This document shows positions 23,059 to 33,966 of a stretch of 64,000 nt of DNA, in pieces. The notes under the pieces are model-generated. The model was given only the letters and a program-made list of their open reading frames with translations, made no database searches and had not been told where the DNA came from. The translations under genes and the position numbers were made by a program. Each line of letters begins with the position of its first letter. Position 1 is the first letter of the stretch. Origin of the DNA: Arachnopeziza araneosa. Lineage: Eukaryota > Ascomycota > Leotiomycetes > Helotiales > Arachnopezizaceae. The stretch spans positions 47,990 through 111,989 of the forward strand of contig QYAI01000089.1 of NCBI GenBank assembly GCA_003988855.1, written 5' to 3'.

Positions 23059-25631
23059 ATGTCAACTTCCAACGATGGCGAGTCTTCTTCTCGGCCTCTG
23101 GCAGTTCCCATGCCTTGCTCTCCCGGTTCACCTCGAGGTCGAATTCTTGCGGGAAGCCCCCGAGCAGCTTCAACGGCTCGATTAGCGTCTCCAGTCCCTT
23201 CCCATAACACCAGCACAGTTGGCACACCTCTGCGACAGATACCCACTGCAGGCTATGCAGGTGCACAAGTTTCAGGAAACCTCACTCCTCTTGCTGGACC
23301 GGCATCCCACTCTTCTTTGCCAGGACCTGGTGTATCTGCACTGGCTGCTGCACTTTCAAACTCTTTTGGTCAGTCACCACCTAGGCTTGGTACGCCTCCT
23401 TTGCGACCTCTATCTCCTACTCATGCTGCCCACCAACTTCAACCTTCTGGTCTTTCCAGCAATTATGGTTCTTTTGATCGAGGTCGCTCCATCCAGGGCG
23501 CCGCGGGATGGAATGGTCCAACTACATACGAGGATCCAGAGATCGTGAAAAGACATTTGGTACAGCCTTCCGAGACGTCATCACAAGTTGAAGGTACCAC
23601 GGATGGCGTTTTTGTGCCGCCAATGTCGTTACGCGGCGGGTCACCTGCGGGTAAAGCAAAACAAGTCATTGGCACTATTGCTCCTGGCCTGGACGACGAC
23701 GAATTTTCAAGCCTGCGGCTTCAAGGAGGAGATATCACAAGACCAATTTACAAGTGGACAGAGGAAGCAGAAGCACGAGCTCAAGGTCGAGGGCGAACAC
23801 AGAGAAGTAAGAGTTTTCACCTTTCGCGGCCACAACCTGAAAACGAGGTCTTGGATATTGGATCCATAAAGGTACCTGGAGGTTTTCGACGAAACTACCT
23901 CCGGAGAGTCGCTGCTAGCCCTTCTCCTGCCGGTGGAGATGTCGAGGAGGGCGCTGGACGAGGCCAGGGCAAGATGCTCACTAATAACTTTATTGAATTC
24001 CTTACAATCTACGGCCACTTTGCCGGTGAGGAGCTAGAAGAAGACGACGAAGTTCTAGAGCCGGACGAGTATTTCTCTTCCGAAGGCATCGCAGGGGCTG
24101 ATGACGAGGGGAGCGATGACGACCGAGAGCCAATGGAAGATAGTGCTCTGCTCACTCCTGGACGCCGGAAAAGGAAGCGCAAGGCTCGACAAGTCCAAGG
24201 AACCAATGGTTCCATGGGTGCTGCGTTGCTATTGCTCAAGTCCTTCGTTGGAACCGGTGTGTTGTTCCTACCGAAAGCCTACCTAAACGGTGGGATGCTT
24301 TTCAGCAATCTTGTGTTGTTATTTGTTGCTGCTCTAAGCTATTATTGTTTCGTTTTGCTTGTCAATACACGTCTAAGAGTTGATGGTTCTTTTGGCGACA
24401 TTGGCGGGATTCTCTACGGAAGTTGGATGCGGACCACTATCTTGGTCTCAATCGTCATCAGTCAGATTGGCTTTGTCGCAGCTTACATTGTTTTCACATC
24501 CGAGAATCTGCAAGCTTTCATCCTTGCAGTATCAAACTGTAAAACTCATATCGAAATACAATGGCTGATATTGATGCAAATGGTTGTTTTTCTACCCTTC
24601 TCGTTACTCAGAGATATAAGCAAACTTGGCTTCACAGCTTTGATTGCAGATGCATTCATTCTTATTGGACTTCTGGTTCTTTATTACTACGATATCGATC
24701 ACTTGGCTCGCTTTGGAGTTGCAGATATTATCACCTTTAATCAAAAGGATTGGTCCTTGTTCATAGGTACGGCAATTTTTACCTTTGAAGGTATTGGCTT
24801 GATCATTCCAATACAAGAGTCTATGAAAAACCCCAAGAAGTTTCCCCCTGTCCTTGGAGGTGTCATGATAATCATTACCGTGGTCTTTATCTCCATGGGT
24901 GCGATCTCGTATGCGGCATATGGATCTGCCACTGAGACCGTTGTCATTCTGAATTTACCTCAAGACAGCAAACTCGTCAACGGAGTGCAATTTTTGTACT
25001 CCGTTGCCATTCTCCTATCTACACCATTGCAAATATTTCCAGCAATCAGAATCACCGAAAATGAACTCTTCACACGAAGTGGAAAGTACAATCCCTATAT
25101 CAAGTGGCAGAAGAACGTTTTTCGATTTTTTGTGGTTATGATCTGCGCTGGAATTGCATGGATTGGAGCCAATGATCTCGACAAGTTTGTCGCTTTAGTC
25201 GGCAGTTTTGCGTGTATCCCACTAGTCTACATTTATCCTGTAGGTTGTCCATGTAATGCTGCAGGAAATTTTAACTAATAAAGTAGCCAATGCTTCATAT
25301 GAGAGGCGTAGCTAGGACTCGGTTCCGCAAATTTGCAGACGTCTTGCTCTGCATTTTTGGGCTTATATCAATGGGATATACTACCGCACTTACAATTAAG
25401 AGCGTAAGGAACCTCCAGGTCCTCTCATCCTTTGTTCTCTTTGCTCTTAATTGGTGTGTTTCAAGTGATACACTCTTGAAAGAACCGCATCTAGCGGTGT
25501 TCAATCCCCTTTACTCTTAAAACATGATATAGTCGGAAGATGCTAACCTCCCAAAAATTTAGTGGGCGGCTGGTAGCGCAGAACCGGGACTACCAAGTTA
25601 CTGTGACAAGAAGAGAGTGGGAGGCTTTTAA
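23059..25631 (+). CDS. Vacuolar amino-acid transporter, Avt3/SLC36-like
   Basis: A proton-coupled amino-acid transporter of the AAAP/SLC36 family; the yeast relatives Avt3/Avt4 export neutral amino acids from the vacuole. Exons 23059-25239, 25287-25403 and 25563-25631 give 788 aa (introns 47 and 159 nt). The first about 390 residues are Ser/Pro-rich, basic and acidic in turn, as in fungal Avt3. Membrane segments begin at GAALLLLKSFVGTGVLFLPK, a family hallmark, with FEGIGLIIPIQESMKNP later. The last two exons complete the final helices (YIYP|PMLHMRGVARTRF) and the short PSYCDKKR tail. Divergent from VHC1. Avt4 is the alternative paralogue name. Confidence 0.88.
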
Positions 25632-26788
25632 TGAGGAAAGTTTGAATGCGCGAGAAGAACATCGTTTCTTTACCCTTCTCTGATGGATTTCTATTGTTGC
25701 ATAGCACTTTGAATATAGGTTTCCTTGATTTTTCAGTTGGTTGTAAGTTATGGCCATAGACGGGTTCATTTTCGATGAACCAAATTGCGGCATGCAGTGA
25801 GAGTTGGTTTTTCAGGCGATACGATGCATGGAAAGTGCTGTGGTAGAGGCGTTCTATTTCAATCATTGAAATTTTAGATTTCGAATCTGACTCCCAAGTT
25901 TTCGTGCTTCTGTGCTCATGATATTATCTACGACTCCTAGTCAATTTGCCATAAGTCTTTTGTTACTTTTTATCAAAAAAATTTCAGACAACTTCGCTAG
26001 GGGGTGTGCTGCTCTTTACTGGGCAACTTTTGTTTTGAGGAATAGTTCTACGTTATATTCTTCCAATTGGTAATGTCCAGTGGACCCGCTGAGTTTTGAT
26101 TCCACACAGTATGAAAGTGCCACATTTCCGGATCGTCAAGTCGTTACCATATGGTGCCAATACTACTCAAGCAACACCTTAACTAGACTACTGCCTCGGA
26201 GGACTATGCATGATAAAGGTGAGCATATCGCTATCTTAAGGTAGTGGTTCTTGTGTTAACCTTAACTCCAAGATCTGGTTTAATCGCTTGGAGTGAACAG
26301 GTATTTTTGGAGGTATTTCATGCAACTACTTGTGAAATTAATGCGAATATTAGGATATTACTATGAAACATCTGTAAGTAAGCAAAATTGCAGGCAGGAT
26401 AGGGAAGTTAGGGTTTCGAGCGGAACGCAGAAGGAGGGTTGTGAAGCGCTCCAAAGGGTATCATCATTTGGTATTCTGGGTAATTGAGAATGGACGTATA
26501 AAGGTGATTCGGAAGGCTTCAAGTCGTTGTCGCTCTTGTATAACTTATCTAAATATCATCTGTAAAATTTAAGTCGGCTGTCACCTTCCATCCCGAGCAT
26601 TGGGAGAACAAACACGCCAATTCTAATTTCGGCCTAGTTCCCGCAGAGCCTCGATCTTCTGGCTTTCAGAAATTGAGACGTTCTAATTCAAGCGAAACGT
26701 TGCGACTGCCACTGTTGAAGTACCCAAATCGATTTGACAGACTCGAATATCAAGCTCATTGAGTTTCTACATCAACTGACTCTGAATC
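25632..26788. other. Intergenic region upstream of RPB11
   Basis: The 1.16 kb hold the AVT3-like 3' end and the RPB11 promoter. Frames are short and unconvincing, and no RNA gene or repeat was recognised. Confidence 0.5.
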
Positions 26789-27381
26789 ATGAACGCCCCC
26801 GACAGGTTGGTGGTCCCAACTCCTCAAGGTTTGAAGAAGGGAACATCTCTCAGAGGCAATAGAAAATGCCGCTCGGGTACCTTTTGAACAAGAGCTTATT
26901 TTTGTGACTAGATTTGAACTTTTCTTACTTCAGGATGGAGAGAAAAAGTGCTCAGAGGCTGCAGACACCCGTAAGCTAGACCAGCCTGGAGTTGTGTCTC
27001 CCATGATACTGCATGCTGATCTACTCAGGCACGCCAAATTCTTCAGTGTTTACCTTTAATAAAGAAGATCATACCTTAGCAAATATCCTTCGCGCACACT
27101 TGTTGAAGGATCCTCATGTAATGTTTGCTGGATACAAGAGTATGATCCTAAAATTGGACTAGTTACTTGCCCCTAACAGTCTTGCCTCATTAGTTCCTCA
27201 TCCTCTATTTGCTACCTTCGAATTGCGCGTCCAGACTGATGGCCAAGTTACCCCGAAAGACGCTCTTGTTGCATGCTGCAAAAATCTTATTACTGATCTA
27301 TCTACTCTAAGTAGAGAGTTTACGAAAGAATACGAGCTGAGGAGGATGATCGGTACAGATGGTGCAACTGGTGAGAAGTAA
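26789..27381 (+). CDS. RPB11: RNA polymerase II subunit Rpb11
   Basis: Rpb11 forms the alpha-like heterodimer with Rpb3 that nucleates RNA polymerase II assembly in the nucleus. Four exons (26789-26805, 26912-26970, 27029-27139, 27194-27381) give 124 aa, the expected size. The start MNAPDRFELFLL is almost invariant in fungi and is encoded across a 17-nt first exon and a 106-nt intron. [15 protein letters not shown] is the alpha-motif, followed by [18 protein letters not shown]. Introns are 106, 58 and 54 nt. It converges with LSM5. Rpb11 rather than Rpc19 is chosen because of the N terminus. Confidence 0.95.
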
Positions 27382-27668
27382 AGTTCTTGGGATATGAGAC
27401 CATGAGAAGCATTGGTAGGGGAGTTTGGGAGGGGATGCAGCATTGCATGGCGTTCTGGAGAGTATGAATATCTGATCTACCAAATGAATTCTGGTCTCCC
27501 AAAAGTGTTCGCATTTCCTGATAGTAGGGTTACGAGTAAGATCGAAGCCTCAATCTTCTAATCGTATACAGGAGAGGAACCGGCTGGGTTCACCATGTGC
27601 AAATAGAATCTGGTTCACTATCCGCTCTCTCTACTTGCAATATAACCCGAATGCCTTCTTGATGAAGA

Positions 27669-28176
27669 CTACGAGCTCGGCGCAACAGGTCCATCTCCAC
27701 CGGGGATGAGCTATGAAGGTCAGCATATAGTGGAGAAAAATCCGGACAACTCATACCATACATATGTTGTTTCCATTTAGTAGGATTTTTGATAATCTTG
27801 TTTGTCCCCCGGAGTAATCACTACAAACTGTATCAACATGGCTTTCTCCGAGAACAGGCTGAACAATTGAGTCTTACAATTCCGTCACGTCCTCGAGAAC
27901 CATATCTGCAAGCTAGTGAGACAGAGCATATAAAACTAAATCTCTGACAACTTACTGACATAGTCATCGAATCCTAGAAGGGTGCCACTAAATTCTTGAA
28001 GAAGTTTCAGTGAAAAAAGTAAAGATGGAGGGGTGATAAAGCATACCCTTATCACCCTTCATAACTACCCAAATCTTTGAACCGACACATTTATCAATTA
28101 GTTCTAAGAAAGATTTAGCACCAAATACTGCAAAAATAAAAAAGCACGAACCAAGAGGCAGGAGTTGAGCGGCCAT
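27669..28176 (-). CDS. LSM5: U6 snRNA-associated Sm-like protein Lsm5
   Basis: A subunit of the Lsm1-7 (mRNA decay) and Lsm2-8 (U6 snRNP) rings. Six exons on the minus strand (28176-28152, 28103-28047, 27994-27956, 27905-27878, 27820-27757, 27710-27669) join to 84 aa. The protein starts MAAQLLPLELIDKCVGSKIW and shows Sm1 (FSGTLLGFDDYVNMVLEDV) and Sm2 (KILLNGNNICMLIPGG). Introns are 48, 52, 50, 57 and 46 nt, so the 255 coding bases carry 253 bases of intron. The intron 1 donor is GTTCGT, also used in the taxilin gene. All phases agree; the call is firm. Confidence 0.95.
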
Positions 28177-28468
28177 GGTCTATGGTAATTGCCCAGGCAG
28201 AGTTCGAGATATCTTGTTCTTCGACGCTGCTTCCAGTCAAACAAAAAAGACAATAACTTTAGAAAAGTAGAGCGTCTGAAAATTTGGAAAGACGCCTAGT
28301 ATTGCTTATCAAAGACTTTTAGATAGTAAGTTTTGTATGTGCAGCCTTGAAGATATGACGTGAATTTACCAAGTCTCACATCTAGCGAAATGTTTGCTCT
28401 GTTTGCTGTTGCGGCGCTTCGGAAACACTACCGTGTCTCTGCCTTACGAATAACAACACCCAAAAGTC
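28177..28468. promoter_or_regulatory. Shared divergent promoter region, LSM5 / exonuclease gene
   Basis: The 292 nt separate two divergent starts. An alternative plus-strand frame here lacks a family match. No specific element is assigned. Confidence 0.4.
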
Positions 28469-30030
28469 ATGATATTAGGCAGTCATGGCGCATCAATGTC
28501 GAAAGACACAATTCGACGGCGTCTCATAACCTCCGCAACCTTTTTCGAAGTTTATTCAACCTCTTCATCTGCTAGAATCTGCTCAACAATGCCGACATCT
28601 AGCAAAACGCGGACCAGGTATGCTTCTCTCTGCCAAATCATTTCTCCATTACTGAGAAAATCATGGGGAACAGGCCAAGCGTGGCTACTCTGGATATAAC
28701 TTCTCAGCTGGACAAGACATGGCACCCGAGTCGTGGTGTTGTCTTCTACCATCCTTCAACGGGAGAGTCTCGAGGAATTACTCCCTTAGAGGATCGCTCC
28801 TCATCAAGCAGAGAAACAGCCAATCATAAACCTCTGTCGGACTCCGTCTTGCCAAGATCAGAATCACCCATTACTACTTCGAATTTTAAAACAGCAGAAC
28901 CAAAGGCGCAAGACGTTGAAAGTCAGATCATTCAATCTGCTATCGAACAAGAGACGTCGAAATCTAACTCCAAACCCCTCCAGTCAAATATTGTTCAGGT
29001 AGTGGATATGGATCCAGCCCACCATGAGCTTCCGAAATCAAGAATGAGTTTCAAAATGACTGAGGAGTTATTCCGGGCAGCTAAGACGGCTAATCCCGGG
29101 GCAATAGAATCTTTCTGGTCTCACCAGCTATACAGAGGCCCGTTAGTGGACGGACAAACTAAGAAGCCTACGATACACTATTGCAAGAGTAGATTGACCA
29201 CTGAGAGGGTCTTGGAATCCTACTTCATGGATCAGAAAGTTGTTGGATTTGATATTGAATGGAATCCTGCGGGGTTGAAGCATGGCGGCGCGAGACATAA
29301 TGTGTCTCTCGTCCAGATAGCTTCTGCGGAAAGGATTTTACTTTGCCATTTGGCTTTGTATCCCAAAAGTGAATCGGCTCTTCTCGCATCTCCATTACTA
29401 AAACAATTCATGCAAGACCCAAAAATTACCAAAGTCGGCGTTGCAATCAAGGCTGATTGCACACGACTTCGAACTCATTTAGATATAGAGTCACAAGGCC
29501 TTTTGGAGTTAAGCCATCTCTACAAACTGGTTAAATATTCGAAAAGCAAGAACTATGACCTTATCAATAAGTCTTTAGTATCTCTTGCTACTCAAGTACA
29601 AGAGCACCTCCACTTACCGCTTTTCAAAGGCGGAGATGTTCGTTCGTCAAACTGGAGCCAAAAATTAGACTTGCAACAGATCTTATATGCTGCTGCCGAC
29701 TCATATGCTGCCGTCCAACTTTATCATACAATGGAGCTTAAGCGCAAGTTATTGCACCCTACACCCCCACGGCCTTTTCACGCTGAATTAAATATACCAA
29801 TTCGTATTGTAATGGACAACGAAATCGATGAAGGAGCTCAGGATGCGGGTCCTGATACTTTCCAATCTCATTATCTGTGGACAAAGAGATCAACGGGCGA
29901 ACAACCTTCAAATGTGATAGACGGCGTAGATACGCAGGTCGATCCAACCCAAAATCCACCATTTCTCTCCGCTAAACTCTCCTCGACTCTTTGGAACTCA
30001 AAGCTGTCAACAAGTAGCACCCAAAATTGA
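28469..30030 (+). CDS. DEDDy 3'-5' exonuclease domain protein (RNase D / Werner-like)
   Basis: Predicted nuclease degrading RNA or DNA from the 3' end. Exons 28469-28617 and 28674-30030 (56-nt intron) give 501 aa. The acidic catalytic set is complete: D243 and E245 in VVGFDIEW (Exo I), D311 in GVAIKADCTRLR (Exo II), and Y388/D392 in YAAADSYAAV (Exo III, DEDDy type). The domain spans about 235-405; the flanks are Ser/Pro-rich and probably disordered. No HRDC or helicase domain is present, so it is neither Rrp6 nor a full WRN. Two in-frame ATGs (28469, 28496) are possible starts, and the N terminus (RRRLITSATFFEVYSTSSSAR) could be a mitochondrial presequence. Substrate unknown. Confidence 0.82.
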
Positions 30031-30711
30031 GGTACTTATACTGTGTTCCCTTTCTGCCGGTGCAACGCAGCGATGTCGGTTATCATCCACTTGTGCATAA
30101 GGCTTGATTTTGTTATTCACGACACAATGACTTCACAGACTCTTTAATGACACATTCGATGGGAAGGGCTATGTTAGTCGTCGAGATAGGGCCAACAACC
30201 ACCCTTTCGGGTACATTAGGATCAATATAATCATCCCCGAGAGCGCTAAGCTGAAAGTCTGCAAAATACTCATACATGTCAACGTTGCTTTTGTAAGTTG
30301 GTGTGGTAATGGCCGTTGAATCGATTTACATGATGCAAATGCTCTTTGCTTCGCGACCCAAGATCTCGACAGTTTACAGGATGATATCTAGCCGGATACA
30401 TGGCTGCAAATCCCAGCTAATGTTTATCCAATCTAGGTGGGAAACTTAACGTATAGTACGGGTATAATGTTTTCAAGAAGAACCAAAAATATGACAAGGA
30501 ATATAGTTTGGCATTATTTCTTCCAAAATTTGTATGCATCAAATGAGTTTGCATTTTGCGAGGAGTTAAAGCCAGGAAATCTATGGCCTGGCTTCAAGAA
30601 ATCTATGACATGTAATGTTCACCTTAAAGTGCAAACCGACGAAGAAAAGGAGATCTTTTCAAGCTCAGCAGTATTTGCCCTTCACGGGTAGTCCACAGTT
30701 GTCGCGTGCAG
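30031..30711. other. Intergenic, convergent 3' ends
   Basis: The 681 nt separate the exonuclease and ornithine decarboxylase stops. An 84-codon frame at 30437-30691 has no family feature and is not annotated. Confidence 0.5.
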
Positions 30712-32098
30712 CTACTTCATTCCAAGAATCGCCTTTGCTCCTGGCTCACTGGCGACATAGATAACATCATGAGCATCAGTGAAACCATTGAATTTTGTAG
30801 CGGAGCATTTCGTATACGCACCCATATCTTGAAAGTATAGCCAGTCGCCAACATCAAGAATATGGTTGAAGCGAATACTCTCTGTAATGCGATCAATTCC
30901 ATCGCAAGTTGGTCCCCATATGGAATATTCGACCCCATTAACCGAGGGCTGAGAGGCGTCGGTCCCAATGCAGGTTCGATTTCCTGTACGAAGAATTTGA
31001 GCAGCAGGGTTTTGGTGATCGAACATGATACTGGAAAAGTTACCATAGAGACCATCATTCAGGTAGAGCATGTAACTCTTGGAGCCAGTAACAGCATCTT
31101 CAATAGTACGGCGAGCAATGATATGACATGCGAGTGTAAATGCCTCTGCAACATAGTATCGTCCGGGTTCACCAATGACATTGATATGAGAGGGCATATA
31201 CTCGTTGAGAGCTTCACGGAGAACCGCAGCCATGGTCTCAAAGGTATCGCTACAGAATCCCCCTCCAACATCAAGGGTATGTAAATAAAATCCGTGCATT
31301 TCAGCTTCGTCGAATACAGTCCGTGCATCCTGTACGGCTTTCATGAACGCAAGAGAATCCGAGGCACCTGATCCAACATGGAAGCTAACACCCACAACGT
31401 TGAGTTCTAGTTGCTTAGCCAAAGCGAGAAGTTCATTTGTAACTTCCATCGCGGCTCCAAATTTGAGACTTAGGCGACATAAGCTTGATGAATCATCAGT
31501 TGAGATTCGAAGAAAAAGTTCAGCCCCAGGGTAGAGCTTCTTTATTTTATACAGTTCGTCGGTGTTATCAAAGGTCATTTGCTTCACGCCTTGGCTAGCA
31601 GCATAGCGAACGTAAGAGTTGGTCTTGCAGGGCTGGGCATAGATAATGCGACTTGGGTCTACCTTGAGCTTCAATACTTGTTCAAGTTCAGCCTTAGAGG
31701 CACAATCAAAACCGGTGCCAAGGTCCGCCAAAAGACGAAGAACCTGAGAGTCCGGGTTGCACTTCACCGCTTTATAGGAGTCAGTATCATCCAGTGTCGA
31801 GTGAATGAAGCAACTTGCCATAAAATGGTTTGACTCGTGGCAAATTAATTTTCCATCTCATGTGTTGCCTGTAGACCTCGCCGAGATCGGCAACAAAGAA
31901 AGTGTCTTCATCGCCTGGTTCACAGAGGTCATGATTGATGCGTTCAACACGATCTTTCAGAGCTTGTCGAATAGTTTCTTGGGGAGTATTCACACCATTA
32001 TTGAGATCCAAGTAGGAATTTTTTGAAGTCTCGTAATAAGAATGAATGCTGGTAAGACTTGGTGTGGTTGCAATGGTTGCAATAGCGGAAGGTGACAT
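30712..32098 (-). CDS. SPE1: Ornithine decarboxylase
   Basis: A PLP enzyme converting ornithine to putrescine, the first committed step of polyamine synthesis, acting in the cytosol as a dimer. Two exons (32098-31819, 31769-30712) give 445 aa. The PLP lysine is K96 in FYAVKCNPD, the phosphate-binding loop is GEPGR (293-297) and the second-subunit active-site Cys is C382 in WGPTCDGID. The 49-nt intron has a GC donor (TATG|GCAAGT); using it restores the invariant FYAVKCN. The start is the first ATG after an in-frame TAA. Family members are controlled by polyamines through translation and antizyme; the leader here is AUG-free for about 500 nt. Confidence 0.95.
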
Positions 32099-32601
32099 AT
32101 CCTCAAGGATATCAAGAGGTGTCGTTCTTGGTTTGCTACTGTGTTGTTGATACCACGCTGGACTGAGATCAGATTTAGCTGGCCTTGATGTTCCAAGAGT
32201 ATATTAGGGAGGTCTATATCGATCAGATCCAGTATTGATCTGACAAGGTCGGCTCGACTCTTCCTCGACGAGAGGAAGAACCTCTAAACCCGTCCTATGC
32301 GGCAGCTGAGAAGTTGGGGACGGAATTGGAGTTTGGTGGGAAAAATCGAACAGAAATTGCTCAAGATGCTTATAAGACGACAGCAGAAGGAGGAGGGAGG
32401 GTGTTGATGATGTGAGGGTTTGGTCGTAAAGAGTAATCTTGATCAGATACTAAGGTTGCGGCTAAGAGAGCCGTGGTGGAGAGGTGCCTTTGAGACGACC
32501 AAAGACAGTCGGTCAAGAAGAGTGTGGATTCTGATCGAGAAGATCTAGCAAAGTGCGTTAGAAAGAAGTTGAAGAGGAAGATGCGAGGTTGTGGGGTGGG
32601 A
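32099..32601 (-). promoter_or_regulatory. AUG-free stretch upstream of ornithine decarboxylase (probable leader)
   Basis: Reading the minus strand upstream from the SPE1 start, no ATG in any frame occurs until 32604, a 503-nt gap; one per about 64 nt would be expected by chance. This is what a long scanned 5' untranslated region would look like, and ornithine decarboxylase mRNAs are known for long regulatory leaders. The transcription start is not visible from sequence. Confidence 0.5.
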
Positions 32602-33966
32602 CATGGGTCAATCACGAACTCCCGAGATATTTGGGTAGTGGAGATAGGTGGCTACGGACCAGATCGTGGGACTTCGGCACAGCTGAAGGGCTCAACGGTA
32701 ATTGTTCTGGGGATACGGATGGTAATTGCAGTAAGAGTTGGGGGTATATGACACGGCGCGTAGTGTTAAAGTTGAAATTGAAGTTGTTGCCCTAATCACA
32801 AGGGAAGGAGGGGTGAAAGGGAAAAAATTATGTGATGGATGGAAGCGGGTCCGGCAGGAAGCCTGTTTAGCCGCGCCCCTGAAAAAATTCACGCAGCAGG
32901 GAATGACTCCTTGACCGACTTATCATGAGGTATTTGTTTCTACAGTATCGATATCGGTGTGTTTGGAAAGAGACTCTAACTAACTAACTAACTAAATAAC
33001 TAACAGTTCTATATGTGTCTCTGCAATACTGGGCTTGGTACTCTCGTTGGATGGGGATGACGTAGGCTGTTGCCGCAAAAGATCACAGGCAGATGGCTAG
33101 TGTTGACGAGAGGCAACTGGAGGTATAGAGCACAGAATGCAGTCTTGATTTCGCAAGCCAATCTGGCACATTCATTCGATATGCAGATAAGCCACTATGC
33201 ACCAGCTGCCGCACAAATACATCGTATTCTGGCCCCTTCTCCTCGAGATCGACCTCCACGTGCATGTACTCTCATCTTTAGTCCGCCATCCCAAATCTCG
33301 AGAACGACAGGTCTGAAATAAGATGGAGTCTGCTATGCTAGATACTCACAGCCAAAGCTTGGTTTCTAGTACGCCCTTTACTATTGCGCTAGCCCGGAGG
33401 CATGACTTGTGATCCCGCAGCTATTGAGAGAGCTGGAGACGTTGGAATCTGTTCGTAGCGCGTAATTCTATGCTCACCCATACGTCGTAACCTTTTCTAC
33501 TCTCGAAAGATGAATGGTGCGTTTTAGATTCGCTATAAAGAGAAGCTCGTACTTGAGGTCCAGTAGATTGGTTTCGTGCAACTGTGCATACCGTCTTTGC
33601 CACTGCAAAATCTTCGATCTACTAAAGTTCTCAAGACCGCTCTTGATTGAACCACCACAAATATTTCAAAAACCTCTGATCGCAAGTAGTAAAGGCCCTT
33701 CACTAGTATTGTTTTTTAAGCAGCTGCCTTGAAGATTCTCGTCTATATTCTCTTCCAAAGCTAGATTTTAAGTAAGAATCATAGATTCAAAACAATGAAA
33801 CAAGTTAATTTTTCCTTGCATTATAGAACGTCTATGCAAAAAGTAGTGAAACAAGAAGAACATTAGCGATCTAAATGCCTTGGCTCACTAGAGCGTGATT
33901 AGTTCTAAAATATCAGGAATTGCAAGTAGTGGAGTACTCTAAATATACAAAGTGATAAGTTTTACC
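32602..33966. other. Intergenic region, SPE1 promoter to CYM1 3' end
   Basis: This holds the distal SPE1 promoter and the CYM1 3' flank. Both neighbours are on the minus strand. No credible coding frame is seen. A short TAAC repeat is listed separately. Confidence 0.5.
32977..33004. repeat. TAAC tetranucleotide microsatellite
   Basis: Seven tetramers in a row, six TAAC and one TAAA. Simple repeat in the region upstream of SPE1. Confidence 0.9.

Noticed and set aside
30437..30691. 84-codon plus-strand frame between the exonuclease and ornithine decarboxylase
   Set aside because: No family feature, composition like random A+T-rich sequence, lies in a convergent intergenic region.
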